From assembly GCA_012184525.1 (NCBI GenBank), contig WOFQ01000126.1, forward strand, positions 1 through 37,807: a stretch of 37,807 nucleotides of DNA. The letters are read 5' to 3'. The position numbers were made by a program, and so were the translations under genes. Of this stretch, positions 1 through 12,023 are shown one piece after another. Numbering within the stretch: position 1 is the first letter of the stretch; every line of letters begins with the position of its first letter. The notes beneath the pieces are model-generated. The model was not told the DNA's origin. It did not search any database and was given only the letters and a program-made list of their open reading frames with translations. Source of the stretch: Xenoacremonium recifei. Its lineage: Eukaryota; Ascomycota; Sordariomycetes; Hypocreales; Nectriaceae.

Positions 1-690
1 CCCCGGGGCGGGGTATGTGATCCGTATTTTCAGTATATTCAATATATATCCGATATAGAGAAATTTATTCCATTAAGTATTATTGAATATACTGAAAATA
101 CAGGTCACATACCGCCCCCCAGGTGGTGGGGGGTGGGGGGTAGTCCTTATTTTCAGTATATTTAATAAAGACTAAAATAATATCTTAATATATTAGATAA
201 AAAATCCAATTAAATATATATAATATGAATAAGTATATATATATACTATAGCTATATATATATATATTTAGTCCTTTAATCTGATTAAGACTAAGACTAA
301 TTAGTTTTATTCTAATATAAGGCAGAATAAAACTGATTAGTCTTAATCAGATTAAAGGATTAAAAAAAATTATATATAGCTATAATTAATTAAATATACA
401 TTATATAATATAAATAGCTATATATTATAGATATATAATATATATATAATCTATATATATATTTACTTATATTATATATATTTAATTAGATTTCTTATTT
501 AATATTTTAATATATAATTTTATTCTTTAATCGGACTAAGACTAAGAATCTTCAGTGTTAATCCAGCTATAAAAAGTACTAAAGATTTTTAGTATTAATC
601 CGACTAAGACTAATTAGTATTATTCCGGGCATGTCCGGACTGAAAGTACTAAAATCACATGCCTGACTAATACTAAAAACTAAGGAATAA
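1..690. repeat. AT-rich inverted-repeat block at left edge
   Basis: This stretch is mostly A/T, with GC-rich islands inside repeat arms. Positions 5-43 and 82-120 form an inverted repeat that I count as 35 matches out of 39. A third, shorter copy lies in direct orientation near 136-165. A second hairpin pairs 272-313 with 324-360, with a 6-bp duplication (the word GACTAA) in the left arm. The same unit, TTTAATC..GA.TAAGACTAA, recurs near 530-552 and 594-625. Copies differ largely by C/T and G/A changes, as expected from repeat-induced point mutation. No transposase is visible. It could be a decayed MITE-like element or subtelomeric repeat. Confidence 0.6.
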
Positions 691-699
691 TTTCACATC

Positions 700-3600
700 C
701 CTGACCTTAACGGCTTGACTCCAGTGACATAGTTACGGGAATAATGGAGGGCCTTCGTCGGGAAGTTATCTAGTCAACTTTAACTCAGGCACTATCATGT
801 TGTTTCCAGACGCTGAGGTGTCTGAGTCCTTAGCGCTTTGGAGGATATAGGTTATAGGGCTTGTAGTGGGAACTCAGAGCGTTGAGTGCCGAGGACTTAT
901 ATTAACTAAAAAATTGAACTCATATGGGCGCTGGACACTGATATCAAGTCAATCCATATTTCTGTGTGGCAGGAGTACATGGGTTCTATTGATGTTATAT
1001 TAGAGCTTCGTCGTCGCTTTCGGTGATGATGGTCATGGTGTCGTCCGTAGTTCTCGTAATTATGACTCCATATGGTGTTGATGGAATTCAGAATAATGTC
1101 GGCTCGCTAGTAACACTCGGAGTCCCTCAAACAATACCTCTGATAAGCACGAGGTCCGTGCAGGCAAGGTACTTCGAGTCTTTTGCCGCACTAACTACAG
1201 TTGGACTATGCTCAAACGCGACGCGTCGTGTCTAACATCCTCCACTTAACTCTCACCTCCCCTAACAAATTGCGTTATATCCTGGACGCGTCCCATGTCG
1301 TTGAGATGGAGACTCACAATGACATCCGAAGCTTTCACTCCTCCATATCGCTCTTCGAGGGCCAGGCACTTCAGCTCAATTCCCAATTATCAGCAATGTT
1401 CTCCAAGCATAGGTCAGATGAATTATGGCCGGGCCTAGACACATGAAACCCTGAAGACTGATGGCCAGAAGGGAGAGGTAATCAAGCCTGCTGACCCACC
1501 CAAGTCCACCTTCGCAGTAAACCTTGCTAAAGGCCTTTTTGGTTCCCAAGGCCTGGGCTCAACGGGCGCTGAGAAGGCTAACAGAGGCCACCAAGGCTGT
1601 CAAGCCTATCCCAAGCACCGACATAAAAACACGTGTCCCACAAATCATGACACCACAGCCCGCAAATTTCTTATATTGAACTCAACCGCCCTCGCTACCA
1701 TAGAAGCTTCTTATGTGAACTCGTGACGGCATTGTAGTAGCTTGGAAACAACGTCCTCAGCTTCTCATCTCGAGGTCTCCATGAGCGTTCTCATAATACT
1801 CTTCATTTCCCTGCGGCTCAGGAGAGGAGCTTCCACCACAAGCCTGAGATGTCAAGGTTGTAGCGACTGTTCCCCCATATATCTGCTCGCAAGGTGTTGT
1901 TCTTGGTTGATGTAAGTTCCAGTAATTTAGAAGAGAAGTAAATCCAGCTTTGCAATGCTTGATCGATGCGTTCATATATTTGTTGTGATTGCATAACGCT
2001 TTCCCCACAAAGCAGGTACTGGAGCAAACCTGGAAAAATCGCGATGGGAAAAGGTTTCAAGTCCTCAGTAAGATGAAGGGACGTCCATAATTAGGACAGA
2101 GTTTTATCATTCCTCAGATGGACAACGTTCGGCGTGAGCCTTCGTGAAACCTTTGTAAGCTGGCGATTTCCGGATCTTTACGAAAGAGCCATAAGAGACT
2201 TTGGTTAGACAGTGATCGTGTGCGGTTGATCAGCTACCCAGGGTCTAGTAATGAGAAAAAGCACACCTCCGCTGTAACACAATTGGAGGTCAATCCACGC
2301 CTGGCTGGAAATCTGAAAACTGCAAGGTCCAAACTACTAGTACTGACCAAATCCTCTTTAGCAGAGGCATCTTCGTCACTGCTGTGCTCCGCGATCATCG
2401 CAGCGGTCTGTTTGGGTTTTTAACTTACTCTGGTCTTGAGCCCTGGCGCAACAAAATCTTGCAAGGTATAGGATACTTAAACAGATTACGATATGCTTAA
2501 TTGCGAAGAAATATCTCAATCTTTCCTCGTGTATTTAATTTAATTAGCTCAAAGCGACACCTGGGGCAAGGTTGAATCCACATTCGCCACCTTCCATACT
2601 CCTTTTTGTCCAGTAGCACCACCGCATCATGAGCTTTTATTACCACTTTGACTTACAGCACCCATGGCGTCTTCCCAAGAGAGATTTCGCTATTCGTTGC
2701 TGGTGCCTTACGGGGGTTGAGGTGGTTGGGATTTGAGAACGTATCCAGCAAGCTTTGTCTAACTAAGGAATACTCTTGCGTAGATAAGAACTCGTCAATG
2801 CCAAGTATAGGCTTTGCAATTCGAGAATAAGATATTATACGGTGTATTCTGAGTGCCCGTACTCCGCAAGAGGTATCGAAAGCAACGAGTCCCTATTTGT
2901 GAAATGAAATGCAAGCAGATCCATCTGGCACTCTTAACTTACTCGCCTCGAAGTTCTATCTCGTTGGCATTGACACCCATCAGTAAGAGCCCTATTAAAA
3001 CATTTCAATATTAATCGAACCTGCCAAAAAATCCAACAATTATCAAGCTGAGGCCACGACTTGTAGAAAGAAACTTTTAAGCGCTTGGATTGATGTATAA
3101 AGGGTGGAGGGATTCTAATGTGCTAATGGACTCTCTTTCCATGTTTCGTGGCTCAGGTACCATATCCGGCTATGGCAGCCAGCCCACTGCGTTGTCGGGC
3201 TTGCCGGCGCTTTCGTGGCATGATATGCAACAAGTGTTACTAGCCTGTCCACATCATATTCTGCAGGTGGCTGTGCAATTGGTGCGAGATTCTCTCACAG
3301 TGGGTCTTCATGACTCGGTTTCGAGTACGAGTCATTGGGTGGACTTGAGATGGTGGACAGTCCGTGAAGGTGGGGGTCAAAAACGCTCAGTTGATAGCTA
3401 TACACCCAGGAAGCGGCCGAGCGCAGGTGCAGCCGTGTCGAAAAGTACGTATTCACTTGATAGACTGATATGTGAAGGTCCTTTCTGCCTGAGGGCTTAC
3501 ATAGTAGCGAGGGGCATCGCGTAGTGACAAAAACCAACGCATCGTATCAGAAATTACTTTGTCATAGCCATTGTATACATCAGCCATGTTTGATATCCTT

Positions 3601-5507
3601 TGCGACGCGATTGACTCATACATAGTGCTACTCGATATTTATCGGGAGACCAGAAGACACACCACTGTAAGAAGTGCTTGAGACATACGATTCACAAGCT
3701 CTCAGAAAAGAATGGAGGTTGGGGGCGCTGGCGTAGAATCAGCGTTTCACTGTCATGGAAGACACTGATTAGTATAGAATTCAGAGCTGTGGCCGACGGT
3801 TCCTCCATCTTGATCTAACGCATCTCCTACTACTTTACGGCGTGGAAACTCGCCTTTGGGAACTATATTAGAATATAGAAAGTCTTATTGTTCCCACCGG
3901 GCTGTCGTGTGGACTGAAGCTGGCTGGAATGGCACGATCTATCGTCCAGCTCTGGCGACTGTTTGCCAAACCACTCATCAAGGGAGATCCAGCGAATATC
4001 TTCAACTTACATCGTGTCGAGTTCCAACCAATTTTTATGGGTTCTAAGATGCGCCACAGTGTTCTCGGGCACAAATACTAGTAGTATTTCGAGGCGAAGT
4101 GGAGGCGGATCGAGATATCGGTTGGGAAGTAAGATGGATTACGTCGCGGTGTCGCTCTCTAACTGGACTAGAAGCTGAATGATTTGATCCGGAAGTTTCT
4201 CGCTTCGGAATCCAATAGTTTTGCATTAAGTGTGCGAGCCCCTTTGTCCATGACCCTCGCTGCCGTAAGATTCATCAAGATGGAAGCTTGATCGGGTAGT
4301 ATTCTCGGCGCCAATGCACAGCCAGGCGATGATTATATGCATGAAATGAGCTTTCATGTAGTATCGAGGCATGAGGCGACCCAATACGTAGTGCCACCAG
4401 CGTGCCTGCAATGAAAGCCGTTGGTGACATGTGGACTATCCTCTTTGCGGTCTGTGTGCTAGAAAAGATACTGAGAGTCTACACCTTTGGTGCTAACATC
4501 TAAATGCTGACAGCCCTTGAATTCCATGTCTAGGCAAAGACTTCCGCAACGGGACATGAACTCTGCTTTTGAACTGTATATAATTCCAAGCTAATTTGGA
4601 CGTTCTGAAAAGCTAGTTGGAAGAGAAATTTTAGCCGCAGATTACCGAGATTTTGACATCCGGAGCAATAGAAATTATTCAATACCCGTACTCAGCCTTG
4701 CATGAGAGATGCAGAATGTCAAAAACCCTGTAAAAAGTACATTTCTCTGTAAGCGCTGTGGACATCGTAGTGACCCTGGGGCTGATCTGGAGGATGGTCA
4801 CTCATCAGTGCATATGTTATTGTAAAGTCAGGAAGTACGAAGTAGGTGTTGTCGATGGAGTCCAGCGAGGATCGATGAGGATGGAGACGTCAAGGTAGGG
4901 AGCAGTATTAATCAATTATTTGAAGGGGAGGTCCATCTAAGCGTTGGAAATAGTCGAGCCGGCCCTAAAGTACTCGCAATTGGGAAGGTACATTGATTGA
5001 CATCACTTTGACCTGGGAAAAAACTGCTTTTGAACCGCATAATACCGATGGAGACATGGTCTCTAGATGACTTCGAATATTTTTAGTTCCTGTGTAAGTA
5101 TTCGAATAGGAGATGATAATTCAAGCGCTACTTATAAGAGTGCAGCCACAATACCCGTGTAGCACGGGATGCTGCCAATTGCTATACGCGGAGTTCTATA
5201 CGCCAGGTTCAGTGATCAGATCAATGCTTGCGCGATGAGGATAAGGCCGATCTTCAAAAGGAGGATGATTTAGCTGATTAATTATAATTGGCGTCCACGC
5301 ATGATAACCGAGAGTATGACTAATTCAAAATACTAGATAGGTTTTTGACGTCCCCCATATCTATCGGAGTGGATGTAGACACCGATCCATATAACGTTAA
5401 TGATGACAAATTACTAACGAGACAATTATCTTTCACCCTTTCTTCTTTTTAACGCTGTCCAAGCTACGCTCCTAGTACCTCTTCAACGTCTGTAAAATTT
5501 CTGAATC
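700..5507. other. Gene-poor stretch with decayed coding traces only
   Basis: No intact gene was recognised across about 4.8 kb. Open frames are short and overlap on both strands. The longest is a 144-codon frame on + at 3090-3524, whose product resembles nothing I know. Two traces look faintly coding and are listed separately or as findings: 1201-1640 on + and 3940-4229 on -. No tRNA or rRNA signature was seen. The flanking AT-rich repeat and the stop-riddled frames suggest old, mutated accessory DNA. The last few hundred bases should hold the promoter of the NmrA-like gene, but I see no distinctive operator there. Confidence 0.4.
3940..4229 (-). pseudogene. Possible decayed F-box-like coding relic
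   Basis: Read on the minus strand from about 4229 downward, one frame gives an LPDQIIQLLVQL stretch, then a stop, then SILLPNRYLDPPPLRLEILL in the same frame. That order and spacing (LP..I, leucine-rich helix, then NR.L) resembles an F-box N-terminus. The interrupting codon is TAA where CAA would restore glutamine, a C-to-T change typical of repeat-induced point mutation. Further on, the frame runs to ACGAT|GTAAGT, which could be an old splice donor. No start codon or downstream domain was found. The call rests on a short similarity and may be wrong. Confidence 0.22.
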
Positions 5508-6578
5508 ATGATGAAGCAGACTGTCTTTTTGGTTGGCGCGACTGGCGAGACTGGTCGTTCCATACTCGACGCCCTAATACAAGATGGTTCATTTGTGCGC
5601 TTCTCCATATTCATCAAACGACGCCGTATTGATAAAGTGACAGGATATCACATGCTTCATCCGCCAGAGTTCCGCCAATAAGCCAGAGGTTCAGCAACTA
5701 AGAGATCGCAACTTGAAGGTTGTTCTCGGAGATTTAGCTAGCAATGTCGAAAACCTCTCGAAACTTGTACGAGGCATCGATACTATCGTCTGCGCAATTT
5801 TCCCTCAGAGCATCGAAGCGCAGATACCATTAATCGATGCAGCGGTCCAAAGTGGCGTTAAAAGATTTGTGCCTTGTGGCTGGGCCATCCCAGCTGCGCG
5901 TGGCGGCATTATGGAGCTGAGAGATCGCAAAGAAGAAGTTCATGACTACATATTCCGCAAGCGGCTCGGCTTCACCATCATAGACTTGGGTTTCTGGTAT
6001 CAAATGAGCTTCCCCAGGGTGCCAAGTGGAAAATTTGACTGTGCAACATTCATGCCAATCAATGACCTCTTCGCAGGGGGAGCTGCGCCGAATATGCTCA
6101 TAGATAAGTCTGACGTTGGCAAATTCACGGCTAGAGTCATCAAAGATCGGCAGACTTTGAACAAAAGGGTGTTCGCCTGCGGAGAGGTCCTGAGTCAGAA
6201 CGAGATACATGAGATGATCGAGGCAAAGACGGGTGAAAAGTTGGAGATTTCAAGTGTATGCAGAACTGCTTTTCTACTCCATGCATGCTAATATGGGAAT
6301 AGGTCTCAGCTGAGGAGGTGCAAGAAAGACTTGAAGTTGCGAAGAGAGCAGTGCAGGCCAACCCAGGAGACTCAACTGAAAGGGTTAGGCAATACGTTGC
6401 TGAGTACGCACTAAGCAAATATGTTCGTGCCGATAATACACCAGAAAATGCCGAGTATCTAGGTTACGTGGATGGACGGGATCTGTATCCGGACTTCAAA
6501 TTCATCAAATTTGAGGGATTTGTCAATGAGCTTATTGCAGGTAACATAGAGAGACCGTACCCTTCCCTTCAGTTATAG
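5508..6578 (+). CDS. NmrA-like / isoflavone-reductase-family NAD(P)-binding protein
   Basis: Three exons (5508-5594, 5644-6255, 6303-6578) encode 324 residues, the usual size for this family. The N-terminus starts with a beta strand and G10-A-T-G13-E-T-G16, the Rossmann dinucleotide-binding turn. The first intron (49 bp) and second (47 bp) are needed to keep the frame: without the first, the dinucleotide-binding region would be lost. Later segments (DTIVCAIFPQ, VKRFVPCGWA, FTIIDLGFWYQ) are standard NmrA/PCBER landmarks. The family includes atypical SDRs that act either as NAD(P)H-dependent reductases or as redox-sensing regulators such as NmrA; the substrate is not predictable. Two in-frame ATGs lie side by side and the first was taken. 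It converges on the MFS gene downstream. Its promoter lacks the CGCCGGTGTT word found in the neighbouring cluster, so co-regulation is doubtful. Confidence 0.88.
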
Positions 6579-7219
6579 TGGCCTTGGATATTTAGGCCAG
6601 TGCGCATGCCAGGACTTACTTTTTACTGTCACTGGTGATCACTGACTGGTTTCAAAGATTGGCAAAGATAGTATAGGATGAAATAAAATGAACTCAGATC
6701 TTACAATATCATATTTCCAATCATTTATGCTACGAAGCCGCAATATTCAGGCCGCCTTATATTGATGGATAATCTGGTACACTTGCTACGTGTATTCACC
6801 CATGGTGATCCATCAGTTGCGAGATGCACTCACGAGGTACCATTGTCGCGTTTCTGGTATAGAACAAATGACTGATGGACCTTAATGCTAGGGAATATGG
6901 GGGCATGTTACAATCAATCATTAAGCAACGTCTAGTAAGTGGGAGCTTGTTGGTGAACTGATTGGTGCTTCCTCAGTAAAGTTTTGTCATATAGTTCTCA
7001 GTCCAGTGAGCACTTAGATCTATAAGTCGACCCTCGTGGGCATCGTGCAAGATGCTTTATGGAAAGCTGCCTTAGGAGCTCTTTGCCCTTTTCCTTGTAA
7101 CACTTGGTGACGATGTTTGAATTTAGCATTGGGGGGTGGGGTCGGGGTTCGGTGGGAATCATAAAGGCGATTACTCCAATCACCGCAACAGTTCTTCTTG
7201 ACGCCTATGCCCTCCCTTC
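6579..7219. other. Convergent intergenic region, 641 bp
   Basis: It lies between the stop codons of the NmrA-like gene (+) and the Mch1-like transporter (-), so it should hold both 3' ends. No conserved coding frame was recognised. The short frames on the minus strand at 6998-7352 run into the transporter's C-terminus in the wrong frame. Confidence 0.6.
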
Positions 7220-9048
7220 TTAGATCGCAATCATACGTTGCTGCCAACCGTTCTTCCTTTTCCAGGCGCATGTCCATGCCACCATGGCCAGCAACACACC
7301 AGCAGTGATTCCTACACCCCAAGGACCATAACAGACCCAACCGGCTCCGCAAGTAGTATCCTCCATCTCAGGATTACGTGCTGTAGACTCTGAGCTCAGT
7401 TGATAAATCCAAGCGTAGATGAGACTCCAGAAGGTAACTCCAAAGGAAGACAGCGTGGCCATGACACCCCAGTTAAATCCAAAATTCTTAACTCCCCAAA
7501 TGACGCTGATGATGATAGGGACAATAGTGAAACATGATCCATATCCTATACCAACTAGAGCAGTAGTGAAAGGCAGGTAATCGAAGGTTGATTGTCCTAC
7601 AACATGTTGATGGAGGCGCGGAATCGACAGCAAGATACAGCCCAGAAGAAGCAAAGATGACGCACCCAGCAGTACTGCGACCCTGGAAATGCATCTTCTT
7701 CCATCAGAGCGTGCACCAAAATGACCCAATTTATTTCCTTCTCTTGGGGCAAATCTATCAGAGAAGACTCCCGTCAAGATTCGAGACATGGTAGACGCGA
7801 CCGCCAAGATGCTAACATGACTTGATCGGCGCGAAGCAGCCTCCTGAGCAGATTCCATGGGGTACTCTGCATCTAGGATGCTTCCGACCTATATCAAAGC
7901 AGTATTCTCAGCACTTCAAGTCTTTTTCCTTCCTGGGAAGTCTTTTGTTCGGCCCCAATGAGTACTTACGTTGTTGATGAATGCTTCACCAATTCCACTC
8001 ACTAAAAAAAACCCAGTAGCTAGTAGCCACATGTTTCGATCACATAGATACTCCCAAGCGTCTTTGCTCGGCGATGTAACTTGACTAATGTCGGAGGAAT
8101 CAACCTGGGTTTCTCTGTTTGAAGGTGAAAATGAAACTGACTCAGTGAAAGCTTCGTGACCAGATGTCTCGCCGGCACCTTGATCATCGTTGCAATTTAC
8201 TCTTGGTTTCAAATGGAGTCCAAAGAATCCAAGTACTCCTGCCGCAAATAGAAGGAGTCCTAGGCCTTTAAAGTACAGAGGCACGTCCAAAGGACCCCTA
8301 TTGGCGCTCCTCTCTTCTACTTCCACGCGGCATATTCGAAGGCAGGCCTGACTAAGCCAGAGACCACTCAGCCCAAAAGCGGCGAGTGGTGCAGAAAGAA
8401 AGAACCCGCGATACGGACTTCCCTCAAAGTTCTTCGCACAAGTTGTCAGAGCAGCAACATACATGCAGCTGGTTGAGGCGCCTATTGCTATGAATGCAAC
8501 GACCATGAGGTAATATCTAGTATTAGCGCTGCCGTGTTTGTGCATTGACTGGTCTGAATCGTATGTGAAGCTTGCAAGAAAATAACCGCTGCCGAATGCA
8601 ACACCCGAGAGCAGCGCCAACGGCCTCGGGGAGTAATTATCGCAGAGGTAACCATAGAGAGAGACTGGCAGGCACATAGCTAGCTCGGCTGCAATTGAAA
8701 CACCATTGACCTGGAGTTGGCTGTAGTGCAGTTGAGTCATGAACTGGTTTGCATAAAGTGAATATGTCGTTAAAGAGCCCGCACAGAGACTGTTCAATTA
8801 TGGTTAGCTCTTCTGAGTTGTTCGGTAAGACCTGCGGCCAGATGGTCTCGGAAACTCGCTCACCAGCAAATTATGGCGCAAAGGAAGCTGAATTTCGGTT
8901 GACGCTCTTGCTGAGCGGAACTATTATAGTCTTCTAAAAGTGTCGGTGATATTAATGGCTTTGCGACGTCGTTTTCCTGGGCAAGAGAACTCATTTCATC
9001 TCGGACTGTATAGCGAGGATAGGCTCTATTGTCCATGGAAGTAGTCAT
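7220..9048 (-). CDS. Mch1-like MFS transporter (monocarboxylate-permease homologue)
   Basis: Three exons (9048-8864, 8789-7970, 7888-7220; introns of 74 and 81 bp) give 557 residues. A hydrophilic N-terminus of about 52 residues precedes the first membrane helix and the segment CAGSLTTYSLY. This is followed by LHYSQLQVN, which closely matches the start of fungal Mch1 proteins. GEAFINN, near the second splice junction, is also typical of that family. About twelve hydrophobic segments are present, with a long charged central loop around residues 225-270. Yeast Mch1 is a vacuolar-membrane MFS protein related to monocarboxylate carriers but without proven monocarboxylate transport, so the substrate is open. 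It lies tail-to-tail with the NmrA-like gene and head-on with module A. Upstream are a CGCCGGTGTT word (about 130 bp) and a perfect 12-bp inverted repeat (about 210-250 bp). Confidence 0.87.
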
Positions 9049-9180
9049 GGTGTCTGGTTTGTCGTGTCATGAATCTTGAGTGAAGCTACGCACTAACCAA
9101 ATATCCGTGCAAGGCTCACCGTCGAAAAATAAATGGATGGATCGTGACCCGTGCGATACTCAGGACTGAGCTGCTTAATA

Positions 9181-9190
9181 CGCCGGTGTT
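9181..9190 (+). promoter_or_regulatory. CGCCGGTGTT element upstream of Mch1-like gene
   Basis: The exact 10-bp word CGCCGGTGTT lies 133 bp upstream of the transporter ATG. The identical word occurs on the minus strand at 18260-18269, before the Zn2Cys6 regulator, and nine of its bases recur at 14890-14898. The CGG core is what Zn2Cys6 proteins usually bind. A regulatory role is inferred. Confidence 0.45.
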
Positions 9191-9258
9191 TTACTGACCG
9201 ATATGGAGTCTGGATTATTAGGAGGAAACTTGGTTGTGAGCTTACACCGATGAGTTAC

Positions 9259-9294
9259 GACCGGCATTCTTCTTATCTTGGTAGAATGCCGGTC
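9259..9294. promoter_or_regulatory. Perfect 12-bp inverted repeat with CCGG in each arm
   Basis: GACCGGCATTCT (9259-9270) and its exact reverse complement AGAATGCCGGTC (9283-9294) flank a 12-bp spacer. The element lies 211-246 bp before the Mch1-like ATG. Its symmetric CGG/CCG triplets fit a dimeric Zn2Cys6 site. It could also form a short hairpin, but its promoter position favours an operator. Confidence 0.45.
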
Positions 9295-9887
9295 CCCAAT
9301 TGAGTGGCCAGAAACAGCGCAATTGAAGCGCACTTCCATTCGAGAACGATATCCACATCCCCGAACTATCTTAGTTTTGTTCGTTCGATCGATTATTGGA
9401 GTTGCCACGTCTCTTCAATTGACATAGTTGAAAATCAGCAGAGGCCAGCACCTAGGCTAAGCATTTCACTATTATTACCTAAACACATTCTCCTCACCAA
9501 TGACGAAATAGGCGTACAAAGTACCATCGGAATGTAACTACACATAAAACCAACATTGGCCTTTTTCTTGCGGTAATCAAATAAGTAGAACACTAAACGC
9601 GCTTCCCCTCGAACTCGTTATAGACTCTAGTCATACGCAGTGGCATTTAGTTGTTAACAATTACATGGTGCGGGTTTGCCTAGTCTATAGAGAATGCCAC
9701 TAACATGATCAAACGAAATTGGTCCCGTGAATCCTTTGAAAAGGGACAGTATATCTCTCCATCCCGAAAGAAAACCCGTAGAAGTCCGCCGGTGCAAACA
9801 CGCATCTTTCTCTCCTCCCCTCCCCCCCACTCAAATTTACTGACTAGAATCATACATTTATGAGTGGAATATTTTGCGGATCTCTCA

Positions 9888-12023
9888 TTACTCGTCCGTG
9901 ACCATTTCAATAACCCTCCTTAGCACTGTCGTCTTCTTCGCTGGCATGCTTTCTCGAAGAGCCGTCTCGGCCCGCACGGCATCCATATCGGTGAAATCCA
10001 TATTTGCGTAAGTGATCCACGGAGACTTGGTTGTCAACTTGAGGACAACATAGAGGACTGGAGCTACGAAGCACGCAATGTAGTTAGACAAGAAACCCGA
10101 GGCGCTGAAGTTTTCTGGGAAGAAATCCGCAAAGCCGGAGAAGAATAGGATTAGAAAGCACATAAGGCCTGTGGCAATAGCACAGTAGGGCTGTCCCCAG
10201 CTCTTGTACGGCAATTCATCGCGGGAGATTTCGTGGTGTTTCAGACCGAAGTAAAATCGAACATAAGTGAAGCATATCACACACCAAACGAGTAAGCCAG
10301 CGGTTGCTATGAGGTGAATGAACCAGCTGAAAACTTCCACGGATCCCGAACTACCACAGTTCAAGTATGCTGCTAGAGAGTCAGCGATTTGACTGAGATC
10401 AAAGAACCACATGTAGCATGACTAACCGAGAGGGGCCAAGATGAAGGATACAAGCACCGCGATCCAAGGAGAACCAAATCGGTTGGTTCTCAGAAGGAAC
10501 TTAGGAGCGTACCCGTCTTGTGCCAGACCCACAATCACACGGGAAGCCAAGAACAGAACTCCGTTGCCGGAAGAGAAGGCACTAGTGATGACGACAACGT
10601 TGATAATACTGGGTAAGATTTTGATGCCCACTCTGCTAAAAGCCAGGACGAAGGGACTAGAAGCAGTGCTGGAAGATGTGGCTAGAGCCTTATCCGTGCT
10701 GGGGAGGATTAGGCCAACAACGAGAAGTGAGAAAATATAGAAAATATTTAGTCTCCAGAAAATACGTCTCATGGCCTTCGGTACATGTACCCGGGGATTA
10801 GCAACTTCGCCGGCGCCTATAGTTGTGATCTGGATATTTCCCATTGCAAAGCTGGCATTAATAAGGGTACTCCAGAAGGCAAGAAAACGACCCGTTGTGC
10901 CGGAGACCAGATATTCGTGAATTGGACTACAGCCAAGGTTAGTATTCGCGAACAAAGAGTACGGTGTGGATTGCGCACTTGGTCCAGAATTTACCCCCAA
11001 TATATTCTCCTGTTGGATTGACGCCCCAGTCCACGAGAAGTCCTGCGAAGATCAAACCAACAACGAGGAGGGTCTTCAAGAGGCCAAAGAAAAACTCTGA
11101 CTCTCCATAAACTCTCACAGGGAGGATATTAAAAAAGAGGATCAAAGCAAGAAAAACGGTTATGAAGATTGCTTTGTTTAGGTCGGGGCGCCAAACTACA
11201 CGCAGACGGTCAGTATAGATAATTTGCGAAGTTCCGTATCTTCTATATGTAGATGTTTCCTAAAAGTCAGCTGGTAGTAGCTTTTGAAAATTGGACTTAC
11301 ATCCGATCAGTCCCGAGGCAGCGACTACCTCAGCAGCCGTAGTTATGGAGAGCAGATACCAGAAAATATATCCGATGGTAATACCTAATGCCTTATCACT
11401 AAAACGGGGAATGAACCTTATAAACCCTCCGGAGACGGGGAGGTATCCAATCGTTTCAGCAGATATAAAAGCGACACCGGCCTAATAAGGGGCAGTCAGG
11501 CAGCGGAACGGCATTCTCATCTGTTCGAGGTACACTTACGGCCAGGAATCCATGAAAGATATAACCCAGCAGAACACCCAATGGACCTGCCGTGTATAGC
11601 GCAGACCCAGAGCCGAGCTACAAGTCAAATGTGAGCCATAGGATTGAGATGGCTTCGTAGCCACAAAATTTGTACTTACGAAAAGCCCGGTTCCAATGCC
11701 AGAAGCCAAAGAGATCATATAGGTATGGCGACCATTTAAGACGCGATGGAGGCCTTTCTACAGTTCAGTATGCAGAAGCATCAGGTTCCAAAGTGATTAA
11801 CACAAACCGGAAGTCTCATGAGCCCCGGGAACATAGCCAACGGTAAGACTGGAGCCTTGTTTGGGCCCCATACTCTCGGTATCTCCCCCGGACACAGGTG
11901 CACCTGTGATTTCTTGATTGATAAATATTAGAATCAACGGAGAGTTCAAGTCTAACACCGCAACTCTGCGTTGCAAAGGGGGAGCTCACCAAGCGTCTTC
12001 TCAGTGCTAGCTGGTTGAGCCAT
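9888..12023 (-). CDS. Amino-acid permease (APC superfamily, YAT type)
   Basis: Eight exons (12023-11990, 11903-11808, 11753-11680, 11617-11540, 11481-11301, 11195-10979, 10926-10427, 10372-9888) give 554 residues, normal for fungal amino-acid permeases. After a hydrophilic N-terminus comes LHRVLNGRHTYMISLASGIGTGLF, the family's first-helix signature, here split by an intron. Later come VAFISAET, TTAAEVVAASGLI, a GEVANPRVHVPKA loop and the hydrophilic tail after helix 12. It should import amino acids across the plasma membrane; specificity cannot be told. The third exon uses the downstream one of two acceptors 4 nt apart (TGTAG/AAAG), because only that keeps the conserved frame. The intron at 10927-10978 has a perfect TACTAAC branch site. 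Tandem CGGTAAGTCGC repeats lie about 380 bp upstream. Confidence 0.9.

Larger units (their letters stand above)
9049..9887. other. Promoter region of the Mch1-like gene, 839 bp
   Basis: This gap separates the transporter start (9048) from the permease stop (9888). Its lower half holds two CCGG-centred elements, annotated separately. Short frames on both strands (9175-9408, 9304-9537) look like noise. Confidence 0.6.

Noticed and set aside
3090..3524. 144-codon open frame on + as a gene
   Set aside because: No family signature, an overlapping frame on the other strand, and surrounded by stop-rich DNA; could be chance.
8749..8937. Plus-strand 62-codon frame
   Set aside because: Lies over exon 1, an intron and exon 2 of the Mch1-like gene on the other strand.
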